Positions 1 to 8,299 of a stretch of DNA of 64,000 nucleotides are shown here, piece after piece. The notes beneath the pieces were generated by a model. It made no database searches. It was not told the DNA's origin and saw only the letters and a program-made list of their open reading frames with translations. The translations under genes were made by a program, and so were the position numbers. The DNA comes from an uncultured Clostridia bacterium (GTDB taxonomy: Bacteria > Bacillota > Clostridia > Christensenellales > UBA1242), in NCBI GenBank assembly GCA_934747385.1, contig CAKVGK010000001.1:248001-312000 (forward strand), in the 5' to 3' direction. Numbering within the stretch: the stretch's first letter is position 1; every line of letters begins with the position of its first letter.

Positions 1-4
1 TCCT

Positions 5-202
5 TTACGCTTCTTCTTCCACTTTTAACAAGTGTTTAACTTTGAAGATGCTTCCTCTTATACAATCATTATCAGGAAGGACACGGGTTTGACCAAGTTT
101 TTTGAAGCCAAGTGCTTCAATAACTTTAGCTTGACCTTTTTCGTAACCAACAGCACTTTTTACGTAAGTAACTTTAATGGTTTTTTGTGATTTTTTTGCC
201 AT
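5..202 (-). CDS. rpmD: 50S ribosomal protein L30
   Basis: Large-subunit protein L30, 65 residues, the usual bacterial length (about 60). The N-terminal strand KTIKVTYVKSAVG and the following helix with LGFKKLGQTRVLPDN match the family. It follows S5 by 8 bases in the standard spc order. The four bases beyond its stop (1-4, AGGA on the minus strand) look like the ribosome site of the next gene, expected to be rplO (L15), so the operon continues off the left edge. Confidence 0.96.
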   Translation of the reverse strand: MAKKSQKTIKVTYVKSAVGYEKGQAKVIEALGFKKLGQTRVLPDNDCIRGSIFKVKHLLKVEEEA

Positions 203-210
203 AAGTCCTC

Positions 211-738
211 CTAAATTTCTTCAACTGATTTGCCACGAAGAAGAGCAACTTGTTCTTTTGTTCTTAATGATTTAAGACCATTCAAAGTAGCTCTAGCAAC
301 GTTGATTTTGTCAGTTGAACCATAAATTTTTGCAGTTAAATCTGTGTAACCTGCCATTTCAAATACAGTACGAGCCGCACCACCAGCAATCAAACCGCTA
401 CCTTTTTTAGAAGGAATCATTTTAACGCTTGTTTTGGCAAATTTGCCAATAATTTCGTGTGGGATTGTACCATCAATTACAGGAACAGTAATTAAAGATT
501 TTTTAGCAGCTTTTGTTGCTTTTTCAATAGCAGCAGGAACTTCGGCAGCTTTTGCCAAGCCCATGCCAACTCTACCCTTTTTGTCGCCAACGATAACAAG
601 AGCAGAAAAACGCATTGTACGGCCACCCTTAACAACTTTTGTTACGCGGCGAACGTCCAACATTTTCTTGTCGAATTCGTCTTTAATTTCTTCTCTTTCT
701 CTTGGCTTTCTAAATTCACGTTTTTGTTGTTGTGCCAT
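211..738 (-). CDS. rpsE: 30S ribosomal protein S5
   Basis: Small-subunit protein S5, 175 residues, a decoding-fidelity protein near the mRNA entry site. The double-stranded-RNA-binding N-terminal domain carries the family motif GDKKGRVGMGLAKA (about residues 52-65), and the C-terminal domain carries the usual GGAARTV and NVARAT segments. The start ATG at 738 has a GGAGA ribosome site just upstream. It sits 9 bases after L18, in standard order. Confidence 0.97.
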   Translation of the reverse strand: MAQQQKREFRKPREREEIKDEFDKKMLDVRRVTKVVKGGRTMRFSALVIVGDKKGRVGMGLAKAAEVPAAIEKATKAAKKSLITVPVIDGTIPHEIIGKFAKTSVKMIPSKKGSGLIAGGAARTVFEMAGYTDLTAKIYGSTDKINVARATLNGLKSLRTKEQVALLRGKSVEEI

Positions 739-747
739 AATCTCTCC

Positions 748-1116
748 TTAAAATTCCAAGCCGCCAGCGCGAGCGCCGTCAGCAAGTTCTTTAACTCTTC
801 CTGTGTAAAGATATCCACCACGGTCAAATACAACAGTTTTGATTTTTGCTTTTTTAGCAAGTTTAGCGATTTGTTCGCCAACAAATCTAGCTGCTTCTTT
901 GTTGGTCATATCTTTAACTTTTTCTTTAATTTCTTTTTGAGTTGTGTTGCAAGCAACAAGAGTAACGCCCTTAGTATCATCAATGATTTGAGCGTAAATG
1001 TTGCTTAAACTACGATACACGCAAAGACGTGGGCAAGCGCTTGTACCAGATAAATTATGACGAATTCTGATATGGCGTTTAACACGTTTTGCATTTTTAT
1101 TTTCTTTATTAATCAT
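748..1116 (-). CDS. rplR: 50S ribosomal protein L18
   Basis: Large-subunit protein L18, 122 residues, which binds 5S rRNA with L5. It shows the basic N-terminus with RHIRIRHNLSGT, the core PRLCVYRSLSNIYAQIID, and the typical end of L18 (VVFDRGGYLYTGRVKELADGAR, cited here only as a segment near residues 95-116). Length is normal. The gene starts 10 bases after the L6 stop with an AGGAGG-type ribosome site. Confidence 0.97.
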   Translation of the reverse strand: MINKENKNAKRVKRHIRIRHNLSGTSACPRLCVYRSLSNIYAQIIDDTKGVTLVACNTTQKEIKEKVKDMTNKEAARFVGEQIAKLAKKAKIKTVVFDRGGYLYTGRVKELADGARAGGLEF

Positions 1117-1126
1117 AACCTACCTC

Positions 1127-1672
1127 CTACTTTTTCTTACCTGCAGCCTTACCTGGTTTTAAGATAACTGGTTCATTTGTGTAATGAATGCCGTAACCAT
1201 GGTATGGTTCCATTGGGCGAAGAGCGCGAATTTTTGCTGCAACTTCACCAACCAATTCTTTGTTTGCACCACAAACAAGGATTGTGTTGTTGTCTGGAAC
1301 TTCAAATGTGATACCTGCTGGTTCTTCAACTTCAACTGGGTGAGATAATCCCAAACCCATAACCAATTTTTTGCCTTGTTTGTTGAGTTTGTAACCAACG
1401 CCGTTAACTGTTAAAGATTTTTTGTAACCATCTTTAACGCCCAAAACCATATTGTGGATAAGTTGGCGATACAAACCTTGTTTTGCATTGCTATCTGTTG
1501 TTTCGTCAAGGCGAGTAACATAAACGTGACCATCTTTAACTTCAACTGCAATATTCTTTGAAAATTCTTGAGTCAAAGTGTCTTTAGCACCTTTAACTGT
1601 TACAACATGACCATTAACTTCAACAGCAACACCTGCTGGGATAGCGATAGGTAATTTACCAATTCTTGACAT
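1127..1672 (-). CDS. rplF: 50S ribosomal protein L6
   Basis: Large-subunit protein L6, 181 residues, located near the factor-binding site. It begins MSRIGKLPIAIPAGV, as family members do, contains the two repeated L6 folds, and ends with the conserved RPMEPYHGYGIHY region and a Lys-rich GKAAGKKK tail. The start at 1672 lies 11 bases after S8 and has a GGAGGG ribosome site. Confidence 0.97.
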   Translation of the reverse strand: MSRIGKLPIAIPAGVAVEVNGHVVTVKGAKDTLTQEFSKNIAVEVKDGHVYVTRLDETTDSNAKQGLYRQLIHNMVLGVKDGYKKSLTVNGVGYKLNKQGKKLVMGLGLSHPVEVEEPAGITFEVPDNNTILVCGANKELVGEVAAKIRALRPMEPYHGYGIHYTNEPVILKPGKAAGKKK

Positions 1673-1683
1673 ATCTTACCCTC

Positions 1684-2082
1684 CTACCATACATAAGCGA
1701 GCACTTCGCCGCCTACGTTCATTTTTCTAGCAACCTTATCTGTAACGATGCCTTTGCTTGTTGAAACAATTGCAATACCTAAGCCGTTAAGAACTTGTGG
1801 TAATTGTTCAGCGTTAGCATAAATTCTCAAACCAGGTTTGCTAATTCTCTTAAGTCCTTGAATAACTTTTTCGCCATTAGGACCATATTTAAGTGTGACT
1901 TCAATCATGTTAACACCATCTTCAACTGCTGTTTTGTAATCAACAATAAAACCTTCATTTTTCAAGATTTCAGCGATTGCAAGTTTGGTTTTTGATTGAG
2001 GGATAAGCACACTTTCTTGCTTAACCATGTTCGCATTGCGAATACGTGTAAGCATATCTGCGATTGGGTCTATACTTAACAT
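1684..2082 (-). CDS. rpsH: 30S ribosomal protein S8
   Basis: Small-subunit protein S8, 132 residues, a primary 16S rRNA binder that organises the platform. I chose the ATG at 2082 (MLSIDPIADMLTRIRNAN) rather than an in-frame codon at 2100, because AAAGGAG lies at the right distance before it and family members begin this way. The C-terminal STSKGIVTDKVARKMNVGGE is typical. It follows rpsN by 11 bases. Confidence 0.96.
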   Translation of the reverse strand: MLSIDPIADMLTRIRNANMVKQESVLIPQSKTKLAIAEILKNEGFIVDYKTAVEDGVNMIEVTLKYGPNGEKVIQGLKRISKPGLRIYANAEQLPQVLNGLGIAIVSTSKGIVTDKVARKMNVGGEVLAYVW

Positions 2083-2093
2083 AATTTCTCCTT

Positions 2094-2279
2094 TTACCAA
2101 CTAGCTTTCTTAACGCCAGGAATTTCACCTTTGTGAGCCAAATTTCTAAAACAAATTCTGCAAATACCATACTTTTTAAGCACAGCGTGTGGACGACCAC
2201 AAAGAGAGCAACGTGTGTATTCACGAGTTGCATACTTTTGAGGTTTTTGTTGTTTATTTATCATTGCTTTTCTTGCCAT
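2094..2279 (-). CDS. rpsN: 30S ribosomal protein S14 type Z
   Basis: Small-subunit protein S14 of the short zinc-binding class, 61 residues. Two CxxC pairs (CSLC and CRIC, about residues 23-42) form the zinc site, so this is the zinc-containing (C+) paralogue and not the longer zinc-independent form. The end KGEIPGVKKASW is the family signature. It is placed between L5 and S8 as in other Bacillota. Confidence 0.97.
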   Translation of the reverse strand: MARKAMINKQQKPQKYATREYTRCSLCGRPHAVLKKYGICRICFRNLAHKGEIPGVKKASW

Positions 2280-2288
2280 AATCCACTC

Positions 2289-2846
2289 CTACTTCTTTTT
2301 TCTAAATGGTACGCCCATTAATTTTAACAATTCGAATGCTTCTTCGTTTGTGTTTGCTGTTGTAACAAACATAATATCGAAACCGCGAACAGCATCTATC
2401 TTATCATAAATAATTTCTGGGAAGATGATTTGTTCTTTAACACCGAAACTGTAATTTCCGCGACCATCGAATGATGTTGTGCTCAAACCTTGGAAGTCAC
2501 GCACACGTGGCAATGCAACAGAAATCAATCTGTCGAAGAATTCGTACATTTTTTCACCACGAAGAGTAACTTTTGCGCCAATTTTTTGACCTTGACGAAG
2601 TTTGAAATTTGCAACTGATTTTTTAGCATAAGTAACAACTGCTTTTTGACCAGCAATCAAGCTTAATTCGTCAACAGCTGTGTTGAAACTTTTTGCGTTG
2701 TCTTTTTCTTTACCAAGACGAAGTGATAAAACAATTTTGTCCATGTGAGGGATTTGCATTACGTTTTTGTAACCAAATTTTTCCTTCAAAGCAGGCTTTA
2801 CAACTTCGTTATAGTATGCATGACGTCTATTAATTTCTTTTTCCAT
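2289..2846 (-). CDS. rplE: 50S ribosomal protein L5
   Basis: Large-subunit protein L5, 185 residues, which binds 5S rRNA and forms a bridge to the small subunit. It contains the family segments VMQIPHMDKIVLSLRLG, KSVANFKLRQGQKIGAKVTLRG and LPRVRDFQGL. The end reads LLKLMGVPFRKKK. Length is usual (about 180). It has a GGAGT ribosome site and a 13-base gap from L24. Confidence 0.97.
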   Translation of the reverse strand: MEKEINRRHAYYNEVVKPALKEKFGYKNVMQIPHMDKIVLSLRLGKEKDNAKSFNTAVDELSLIAGQKAVVTYAKKSVANFKLRQGQKIGAKVTLRGEKMYEFFDRLISVALPRVRDFQGLSTTSFDGRGNYSFGVKEQIIFPEIIYDKIDAVRGFDIMFVTTANTNEEAFELLKLMGVPFRKKK

Positions 2847-2859
2847 GTGTCATACTCCT

Positions 2860-3219
2860 TTATGCCTTTTTGCTAGTTTTTGTTGATTTTGCAGCTTTTT
2901 TAGCTACATCCAAACTAGCACCGCATTTTTTACAAACGCGTACGTGTTTACCGTCAACATCGTTATGAGCAACGCGAGTTGCTTTTTTGCATGCTGGGCA
3001 AACAACTTGAACGTTAGAAGCATCAACTGCGCCTTCGGCTTTGATTATGCCGCCCTTGTCATCCTTGCTTCTTGGTTTTTTGTGGTGAGATTGAATATTA
3101 ACGTTAGCAACAACAACTTTGTGGTCATCGCGGTTAACTTCAAGCACTTCACCAGTTTTGCCAGCGTCTTTGCCAGCAATTACTAATACGTTATCGCCTT
3201 TTTTAACACTTAACTTCAT
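2860..3219 (-). CDS. rplX: 50S ribosomal protein L24 with C-terminal zinc ribbon
   Basis: Large-subunit protein L24, an assembly initiator, 119 residues. I used the ATG at 3219 (MKLSVKKGDNVLVIAGKDAGKTG), preceded by AGGAGG; the in-frame codon further upstream lies inside L14. The KOW motif is at the N-terminus. The C-terminal part has two CxxC pairs (CPAC and CKKC, about residues 73-98), so this is a cysteine-containing L24 that may hold zinc, unlike the cysteine-free B. subtilis form. A Lys/Thr/Ser-rich tail follows. Confidence 0.95.
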   Translation of the reverse strand: MKLSVKKGDNVLVIAGKDAGKTGEVLEVNRDDHKVVVANVNIQSHHKKPRSKDDKGGIIKAEGAVDASNVQVVCPACKKATRVAHNDVDGKHVRVCKKCGASLDVAKKAAKSTKTSKKA

Positions 3220-3229
3220 ATTCGACCTC

Positions 3230-3598
3230 CTATAATACTTCTGGTGCAAGTGAAATTATTTGACTAAATCCCTTTGCACGAAGTTCTCTTGCGATTGGTC
3301 CAAACACACGAGTACCGCGAGTTACTTTTTGTTTATCAATAAGCACTGCAGCATTTTCGTCAAATTTGATAACACTGCCGTCAGCACGTTGAACACCAGT
3401 TTTGGTGCGAACGATAACTGCCATAACAACGTCACCTTTTTTAACTTTGCCGTCTGGATCTGCTTTTTTAACAGAGGCAACGATAATATCACCAATGTTA
3501 GCAAATTTTCTTACTGAACCGCCAAGGCAACGGATGCACATAATTTTCTTTGCACCAGAGTTGTCTGCCACGTTCAAAATTGAAAATGGTTGTATCAT
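3230..3598 (-). CDS. rplN: 50S ribosomal protein L14
   Basis: Large-subunit protein L14, exactly 122 residues as in most bacteria. It begins MIQPFSILNVADNSGAKKI and contains the family segments RCLGGS and DENAAVLI and the C-terminal TRVFGPIARELR. It also contacts small-subunit RNA (an inter-subunit bridge) and binds the silencing factor RsfS in other bacteria. Gap of 11 bases after S17, with AGGAGG ahead. Confidence 0.97.
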   Translation of the reverse strand: MIQPFSILNVADNSGAKKIMCIRCLGGSVRKFANIGDIIVASVKKADPDGKVKKGDVVMAVIVRTKTGVQRADGSVIKFDENAAVLIDKQKVTRGTRVFGPIARELRAKGFSQIISLAPEVL

Positions 3599-3609
3599 GA
3601 TTTTGCCTC

Positions 3610-3867
3610 CTACTTAGCTCTTTCAACGATAGTAAGAAGACGGAAGTACTTGTCCTTTGAAAGTGGACGAGTTTCTTCAATCACAACGGTATCACCAATG
3701 TGAGCATCATTCTTTTCGTCGTGAGCTTTATATTTTTTTGTATAAGTCATATACTTTTTGTAAATTGGGTGTTTTTTCTTGCTGGTAACCAAAACAGTAA
3801 TAGTTTTGTCCATTTTGTCAGAAACAACAACACCTTGAATTGTCTTGTGGTTTACTTGTTTTTCCAT
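3610..3867 (-). CDS. rpsQ: 30S ribosomal protein S17
   Basis: Small-subunit protein S17, 85 residues, an OB-fold primary binder of 16S rRNA. The segment KTIQGVVVSDKMDKTITVLV is diagnostic and the IGDTVVIEETRPLSK loop is conserved. It begins 3 bases after the L29 stop with a GGAG ribosome site inside the L29 end, so the two are probably translationally coupled. Confidence 0.97.
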   Translation of the reverse strand: MEKQVNHKTIQGVVVSDKMDKTITVLVTSKKKHPIYKKYMTYTKKYKAHDEKNDAHIGDTVVIEETRPLSKDKYFRLLTIVERAK

Positions 3868-3870
3868 ATA

Positions 3871-4071
3871 TTACTCCTTTGCTCCAGCATTCTTTTTTGC
3901 ATTCAATTCAGTTTTAACTCTAGCAATTTCGCGCTTTGTTTCGCGGATGCTTGAAGTGTTTTGAAGTTGACCAACTTTCTTTTGGAAAGTCAAATTGAAA
4001 AGTTCAGTGCGAAGTTTGTTCTCTTCATTGGTCAATTCAGCAACTGACATATCTTTGTAATTATTCTTCAT
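3871..4071 (-). CDS. rpmC: 50S ribosomal protein L29
   Basis: Large-subunit protein L29, near the exit tunnel, where it helps dock SRP and trigger factor. It is a two-helix protein of 66 residues with the family motif ELRTELFNLTFQKKVGQL (in part) and SSIRETKREIARVKT. The ATG at 4071 fits the ribosome site AAGGCGG; a GTG at 4080 in the same frame is the alternative. Its start overlaps the L16 stop by 11 bases. Confidence 0.94.
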   Translation of the reverse strand: MKNNYKDMSVAELTNEENKLRTELFNLTFQKKVGQLQNTSSIRETKREIARVKTELNAKKNAGAKE

Positions 4072-4492
4072 TGTTTTCACCGCCTTTTTCCCTGCGAACT
4101 ACTTTAGTTTTGCAAGGAAGTTTGTGAGAAGCAAGCCTTAATGCTTCCAAGCATTGTTCTTCGCTTGGTCCACTTACTTCCAAAATAACACGGTCGCGTT
4201 TAACAACTGCTACGTGTCCAACTTGTGCACCTTTACCGCTACCCATACGAGTGTCAGCAGGTTTTTTAGTGATAGGTTTGTGTGGGAAAACCTTAATCCA
4301 AACTTGACCACCACGTTTCATGTATCTGTTGATTGCAACACGTGCTGCTTCAATTTGGTTAGGAGTTATCCAACATGGTTCTGTTGCTTGAAGACCATAG
4401 TCACCATAGCTAACAAAATTACCACGAGTTGCGCGGCCAGTTAAACGACCACGGAATTGTTTTCTTCTTTTTTCTCTTTTAGGTATTAACAT
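4061..4492 (-). CDS. rplP: 50S ribosomal protein L16
   Basis: Large-subunit protein L16, 143 residues, at the A-site of the peptidyl-transferase region. The N-terminus MLIPKREKRRKQFRGR and the central RYMKRGGQVWIKVFPHKPIT, TRMGSGKG segments are typical. The C-terminal end KGGENNEE is slightly longer and more acidic than in B. subtilis and overlaps the L29 start. It begins 1 base after the S3 stop. Confidence 0.97.
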   Translation of the reverse strand: MLIPKREKRRKQFRGRLTGRATRGNFVSYGDYGLQATEPCWITPNQIEAARVAINRYMKRGGQVWIKVFPHKPITKKPADTRMGSGKGAQVGHVAVVKRDRVILEVSGPSEEQCLEALRLASHKLPCKTKVVRREKGGENNEE

Positions 4493-4493
4493 A

Positions 4494-5171
4494 TTAGTTC
4501 TCTCCTTTCTTGTGGCTTTGAACAGTGCTTTGAGAAACTTTACCCAAAATTTCGCCTTTGTTAATCCAAACTTTAACGCCGATTACACCGAAAGTTGTGT
4601 GTGCTTCAACGCAAGCATAGTCAATGTTGGCACGAATTGTGTGAAGAGGAAGCAAACCTTCATGATAGTGTTCACAACGAGCGATTTCAGCACCGTCAAG
4701 ACGGCCAGAAACCATAGTTTTAACACCAGCAGCACCAGCGCGCATTACGCGTTGCATAGCGCTCTTCATTGTGCGTCTAAACTGAGCACGTTTTTCAAGT
4801 TGTGCTGCAATTGATTCAGCAACAAGTTTTGCATCCAAATCTGGGTTTTTGATTTCAACAATGTTAACATTAACCTTTTTAGCATTTGAAAGTTTTTCAA
4901 CATTCTTTTTAAGAGCTTCAACACCAGCACCCTTTTGTCCGATAAGCACACCAGGTTTAGCGGTTGAAATTGAAACTGTTACACTGTCATTAGTTCTTTC
5001 GATAAGAACATTTGAAACTGCACAATTTTTGTATTCTTTAAGGATATAATTACGGATTGCATTATCTTCCTTAATGTTAGCAGCTATTTCTTTTTTATCT
5101 GCGTACCAAAAAGAATTCCAAGTCTTATTGATACCAAGTCTCATTCCATTAGGATTTACTTTTTGTCCCAT
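4494..5171 (-). CDS. rpsC: 30S ribosomal protein S3
   Basis: Small-subunit protein S3, 225 residues, part of the mRNA entry pore and its helicase activity. The N-terminus MGQKVNPNGMRLGI, the KH RNA-binding GxxG loop (GQKGAG, about residues 78-83) and the C-terminal GVKVWINKGEIL region are all present. Five bases separate it from L22. Confidence 0.97.
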   Translation of the reverse strand: MGQKVNPNGMRLGINKTWNSFWYADKKEIAANIKEDNAIRNYILKEYKNCAVSNVLIERTNDSVTVSISTAKPGVLIGQKGAGVEALKKNVEKLSNAKKVNVNIVEIKNPDLDAKLVAESIAAQLEKRAQFRRTMKSAMQRVMRAGAAGVKTMVSGRLDGAEIARCEHYHEGLLPLHTIRANIDYACVEAHTTFGVIGVKVWINKGEILGKVSQSTVQSHKKGEN

Positions 5172-5176
5172 AATTC

Positions 5177-5569
5177 TTACTCCTTACTGTCTAAAACCAC
5201 TTTAATGTGGCTTGTTCTTGTTACAATTCTGTCAGCGCCATGAGCACGGCCGCGGAAGTAAACTTTATTTACGCGAGTTGGGCCTTGGCCAAGGATAACT
5301 TCTGCCAAATACAAGTCATGAACATTAAGTCCTTTATTATTTTCAGCATTAGCACCAGCAGATTTAACAACTTTTAATAAGATTGCAGCAGCTTCGTGTG
5401 GCATATTGCTCAAGATTGCAACTGCATCATCATAACTCTTTCCTCTAACTTGGTCGATAACAATTTTAGCCTTTGTAGGAGCCAAGCGAACGAAACGCAC
5501 GCTAGCATAAGGACGAGTTTCTTTGTTTGCTTTAATTTGTTCAGATTTTTCTCTAATTCTCTTTGCCAT
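5177..5569 (-). CDS. rplV: 50S ribosomal protein L22
   Basis: Large-subunit protein L22, 130 residues; its extended loop lines the exit tunnel. After a charged N-terminal extension (about 20 residues) come the family segments YASVRFVRLAPTKAKIVID and VRGKSYDDAVAIL. The loop and end read GPTRVNKVYFRGRAHGADRI followed by SHIKVVLD. It follows S19 by 9 bases. Confidence 0.96.
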   Translation of the reverse strand: MAKRIREKSEQIKANKETRPYASVRFVRLAPTKAKIVIDQVRGKSYDDAVAILSNMPHEAAAILLKVVKSAGANAENNKGLNVHDLYLAEVILGQGPTRVNKVYFRGRAHGADRIVTRTSHIKVVLDSKE

Positions 5570-5578
5570 TGTTCACTC

Positions 5579-5866
5579 CTATTTAGCATTAGCAGGGCTG
5601 CTAGCTTCTTTTTGTTTGTGACCTTTAAATGTACGGGTTGGAGCAAATTCACCTAATTTGTGACCAACCATATCGACTGTACAGTACACTGGAATATGTT
5701 TTTTACCATTGTGAACAGCAATTGTGTGACCAACGAATTCTGGGTAAATTGTGCTTGACCTTGACCAGGTTTTGATAGCTTTCTTTTCGCCCTTTTCGTT
5801 CATTTCGTTAACACGTGCCATAAGTTTCTGTTCAACAAAAGGTTTTTTCTTTAAACTTCTACTCAT
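5579..5866 (-). CDS. rpsS: 30S ribosomal protein S19
   Basis: Small-subunit protein S19, 95 residues, in the head close to the A-site tRNA. It starts MSRSLKKKPFVEQKLM and contains KTWSRSSTIYPEFVGHTIAVH and KLGEFAPTRTFKGH. Length is the family norm. It follows L2 by 9 bases with an AGGAG ribosome site. Confidence 0.97.
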   Translation of the reverse strand: MSRSLKKKPFVEQKLMARVNEMNEKGEKKAIKTWSRSSTIYPEFVGHTIAVHNGKKHIPVYCTVDMVGHKLGEFAPTRTFKGHKQKEASSPANAK

Positions 5867-5875
5867 ATTTCACTC

Positions 5876-6712
5876 CTACTTAGCATTGCATCTCTTAACC
5901 ATAAGTTTATCAGATGCTTTGTTGTGTTTTCTAGTCTTGTATCCAAGTGCAGGTTTGCCCCAAGGAGTCATAGGACCAGCATGACCAACTGGTGACTTAC
6001 CTTCACCACCACCGTGTGGGTGGTCAACTGGGTTCATTGCGCTACCACGAACAGATGGGCGAACACCCATGTGACGTTTACGGCCAGCCTTACCCAAAGA
6101 TACAATTTCATTTTCTTCATTGCCAATTTCACCGATTGTTGCACGGCAAACTGCCAATACTTTTCTCATTTCACCACTTGGCAAACGAAGAGTTACATAA
6201 GCACCTTCTTTAGCCATAAGTTGAGCAGATTCACCAGCAGAACGAACCATTTGACCGCCGCGGCCTGGTTGAAATTCAATGTTGTGAATTTTTGCACCAA
6301 GTGGAATGTCTTTAAGTTCCAAGCAGTTACCTGGTTTAATTTCTGCACCAGTACCACTCATAACTTTGTCGCCGACGCTTAAACCGCGAGGAGCGATAAT
6401 AAATCTTTTTTCACCATCAGCATAAGTAAGCAATGCAATATATGCTGTGCGGTTTGGGTCGTATTGAATGCTTTCGACACGTGCTACGACGCCATCTTTC
6501 TTTCTCTTGAAATCGATTACACGATATTTACGTCTGTTTTCGCCACCGATGTTTCTAACTGTGATTTTACCTTGAGCATTGCGACCACCAGTCTTTTTAA
6601 CGGTTGTTAAAAGTGACTTTGGAACAACTGCATCTTTAGTCAATTCTTCATAAGTCTTGTAACTAACGAAACGGCTGCCTGCAGATGTAGGTTTTTTAGT
6701 TCTTATTGCCAT
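5876..6712 (-). CDS. rplB: 50S ribosomal protein L2
   Basis: Large-subunit protein L2, 278 residues, needed for subunit joining and for the peptidyl-transferase centre. The OB and SH3-like domains are complete. The C-terminal motif MNPVDHPHGGGEGKSPVG contains the conserved histidine that lies near the catalytic centre. The end has the usual YKTRKHNKASDKLMVKR stretch. Eleven bases separate it from L23. Confidence 0.98.
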   Translation of the reverse strand: MAIRTKKPTSAGSRFVSYKTYEELTKDAVVPKSLLTTVKKTGGRNAQGKITVRNIGGENRRKYRVIDFKRKKDGVVARVESIQYDPNRTAYIALLTYADGEKRFIIAPRGLSVGDKVMSGTGAEIKPGNCLELKDIPLGAKIHNIEFQPGRGGQMVRSAGESAQLMAKEGAYVTLRLPSGEMRKVLAVCRATIGEIGNEENEIVSLGKAGRKRHMGVRPSVRGSAMNPVDHPHGGGEGKSPVGHAGPMTPWGKPALGYKTRKHNKASDKLMVKRCNAK

Positions 6713-6723
6713 ACTATCTCCTT

Positions 6724-7026
6724 TTAGTTCAAGCTTTCGAAGAACGCGATAGGTTTGCTGTCAGCTTTCAAGAAGACGATAGCTTTTTTGTAATCGCTTG
6801 TTCTACCAGTTACTTGACCACTTTTTGTGTTTCTAGTTTTAAGTTTTCCTGTGCAATTGATTGTATTAACACGTGCAACTTGCACTTCAAATAATTCCTC
6901 AACTGCTTTTTTGATTTCAATTTTGTTTGCAGATTTTGCAACTTTGAAGGTATAAACCTTATTTGGAATGCCTGCATATGACTTTTCTGTCATAATAGGC
7001 TCTAAAATAATTTGTTGTGCTTTCAT
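6724..7026 (-). CDS. rplW: 50S ribosomal protein L23
   Basis: Large-subunit protein L23, 100 residues, the main docking site for trigger factor and SRP at the tunnel exit. The family segments IILEPIMTEKS, YTFKVAKSANKIEIKKAVEE and VNTINCTGK are visible. The start is 1 base from the L4 stop, so it is closely coupled to L4. Confidence 0.96.
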   Translation of the reverse strand: MKAQQIILEPIMTEKSYAGIPNKVYTFKVAKSANKIEIKKAVEELFEVQVARVNTINCTGKLKTRNTKSGQVTGRTSDYKKAIVFLKADSKPIAFFESLN

Positions 7027-7027
7027 A

Positions 7028-7645
7028 TTAAACGTAAGCCTCCTCTAACTTTTTCAATGCGTCAGCAGTGAATACTACAAAAGTGTTTTCCACAATTTCA
7101 GCAACGTTCAACAAGTCAGCGTCAACACAACTAACTTTTTCAAGATTGTTGGTTGCTCTAACAGCATTTTCATCTTTACCAGCGGTTACAATAACTGTGC
7201 GTTTATTCAAACCGAAAGTTTTTAAGAAATTGTTTGCAGTTTTTGTTTTGTTTTCAAAATCAACTTTGTCAAGAACAACAACTTCGTTTTGGCGAATTTT
7301 TTCACTGATTGCAGAAGCAAAAGCAATGTCGCGCATTTTTTTGTTGATTTTTTGACTGAAATCTCTTGGCTTTGGAGCGAATACTACGCCACCGCCAGTA
7401 AATTGTGGAGCACTCTTTTCGTCGTGACGAGCATTACCTGTGCCCTTTTGACGATAGATTTTCTTTTTGCTTGCATTGATTTCGCTACGTGTCAATGTTG
7501 ATTTTGTGCCTTGACGAGCGTTGTTGTGCAATGCAACGATAACTTGATGAATTAAAGGTTGATTATAGTCAGCACCGAACACCATGTCGTTGAGTTCAAG
7601 TTTGCCAACTTCTTCCTTTTTCATATTATAAACTTTAAGTTCCAT
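7028..7645 (-). CDS. rplD: 50S ribosomal protein L4
   Basis: Large-subunit protein L4, 205 residues; its extended loop lines the exit tunnel. Family segments visible are RQGTKSTLTRSEINAS, KKIYRQKGTGNARH and VFAPKPRDFSQKINKK. In gamma-proteobacteria L4 represses this operon through the S10 leader; whether it does so here cannot be told. It follows L3 by 11 bases with a GGAGA ribosome site. Confidence 0.97.
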   Translation of the reverse strand: MELKVYNMKKEEVGKLELNDMVFGADYNQPLIHQVIVALHNNARQGTKSTLTRSEINASKKKIYRQKGTGNARHDEKSAPQFTGGGVVFAPKPRDFSQKINKKMRDIAFASAISEKIRQNEVVVLDKVDFENKTKTANNFLKTFGLNKRTVIVTAGKDENAVRATNNLEKVSCVDADLLNVAEIVENTFVVFTADALKKLEEAYV

Positions 7646-7656
7646 AGTTTTCTCCT

Positions 7657-8289
7657 TTAAGCCTTAACAGCGGATTTGATAACTACGATAGATTTCTTAG
7701 GTCCAGGGATTGCACCTTTAACCAAAAGCAAATTTCTTTCCGCGTCAACACGAACAACTTTCAAGTTTTGAACTGTAACTGTTTCGTGACCGTAGTGACC
7801 AGGCATATTTTTACCTTTAAATACACGGCTTGGGGTTGAGTTTGCACCCATTGAACCAACTTCTCTGTGAACAGGACCAACACCGTGAGTCATTTTAAGA
7901 CGTTGTTGATTCCAGCGTTTGATTACGCCAGTGAAACCGTGACCTTTTGTTGTTCCGGTAACATCAACCATGTCGCCAGCAGCAAACATGTCTGCTTTAA
8001 TTTCTTGACCAACACTGAATTTGCTTGTGTCGTCGTATCTAAATTCTTTCAAAACGCGTTTTGCTTCAACGCCTGCTTTTTTGTAAGCGCCTGCAACGCA
8101 TTTGTTAACGTTTTTGGCTTTGATTTCGCCAAATGCCAATTGAACTGAATCATAACCGTCTTTTTGAACGTTTTTGATTTGAGTTACATAGCATGGACCT
8201 GCTTCAATAACGGTTACAGGTTCTACTCTGCCATCGTCAGTGAAAAGTTGAGTCATGCCAATCTTTTTACCTATAATTGCTTTTTCCAC
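7657..8289 (-). CDS. rplC: 50S ribosomal protein L3
   Basis: Large-subunit protein L3, 210 residues, one of the first proteins to bind 23S rRNA. I place the start at the GTG at 8289, which has AAGGAGG five bases upstream and gives the family start EKAIIGKKIGMTQLF; the open frame extends further into rpsJ but without support. The central VTGTTKGHGFTGVIKRW and the loop HGVGPVHREVGSMG, which reaches the peptidyl-transferase centre, are present. Confidence 0.95.
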   Translation of the reverse strand: MEKAIIGKKIGMTQLFTDDGRVEPVTVIEAGPCYVTQIKNVQKDGYDSVQLAFGEIKAKNVNKCVAGAYKKAGVEAKRVLKEFRYDDTSKFSVGQEIKADMFAAGDMVDVTGTTKGHGFTGVIKRWNQQRLKMTHGVGPVHREVGSMGANSTPSRVFKGKNMPGHYGHETVTVQNLKVVRVDAERNLLLVKGAIPGPKKSIVVIKSAVKA

Positions 8290-8299
8290 AGTGTCCTCC

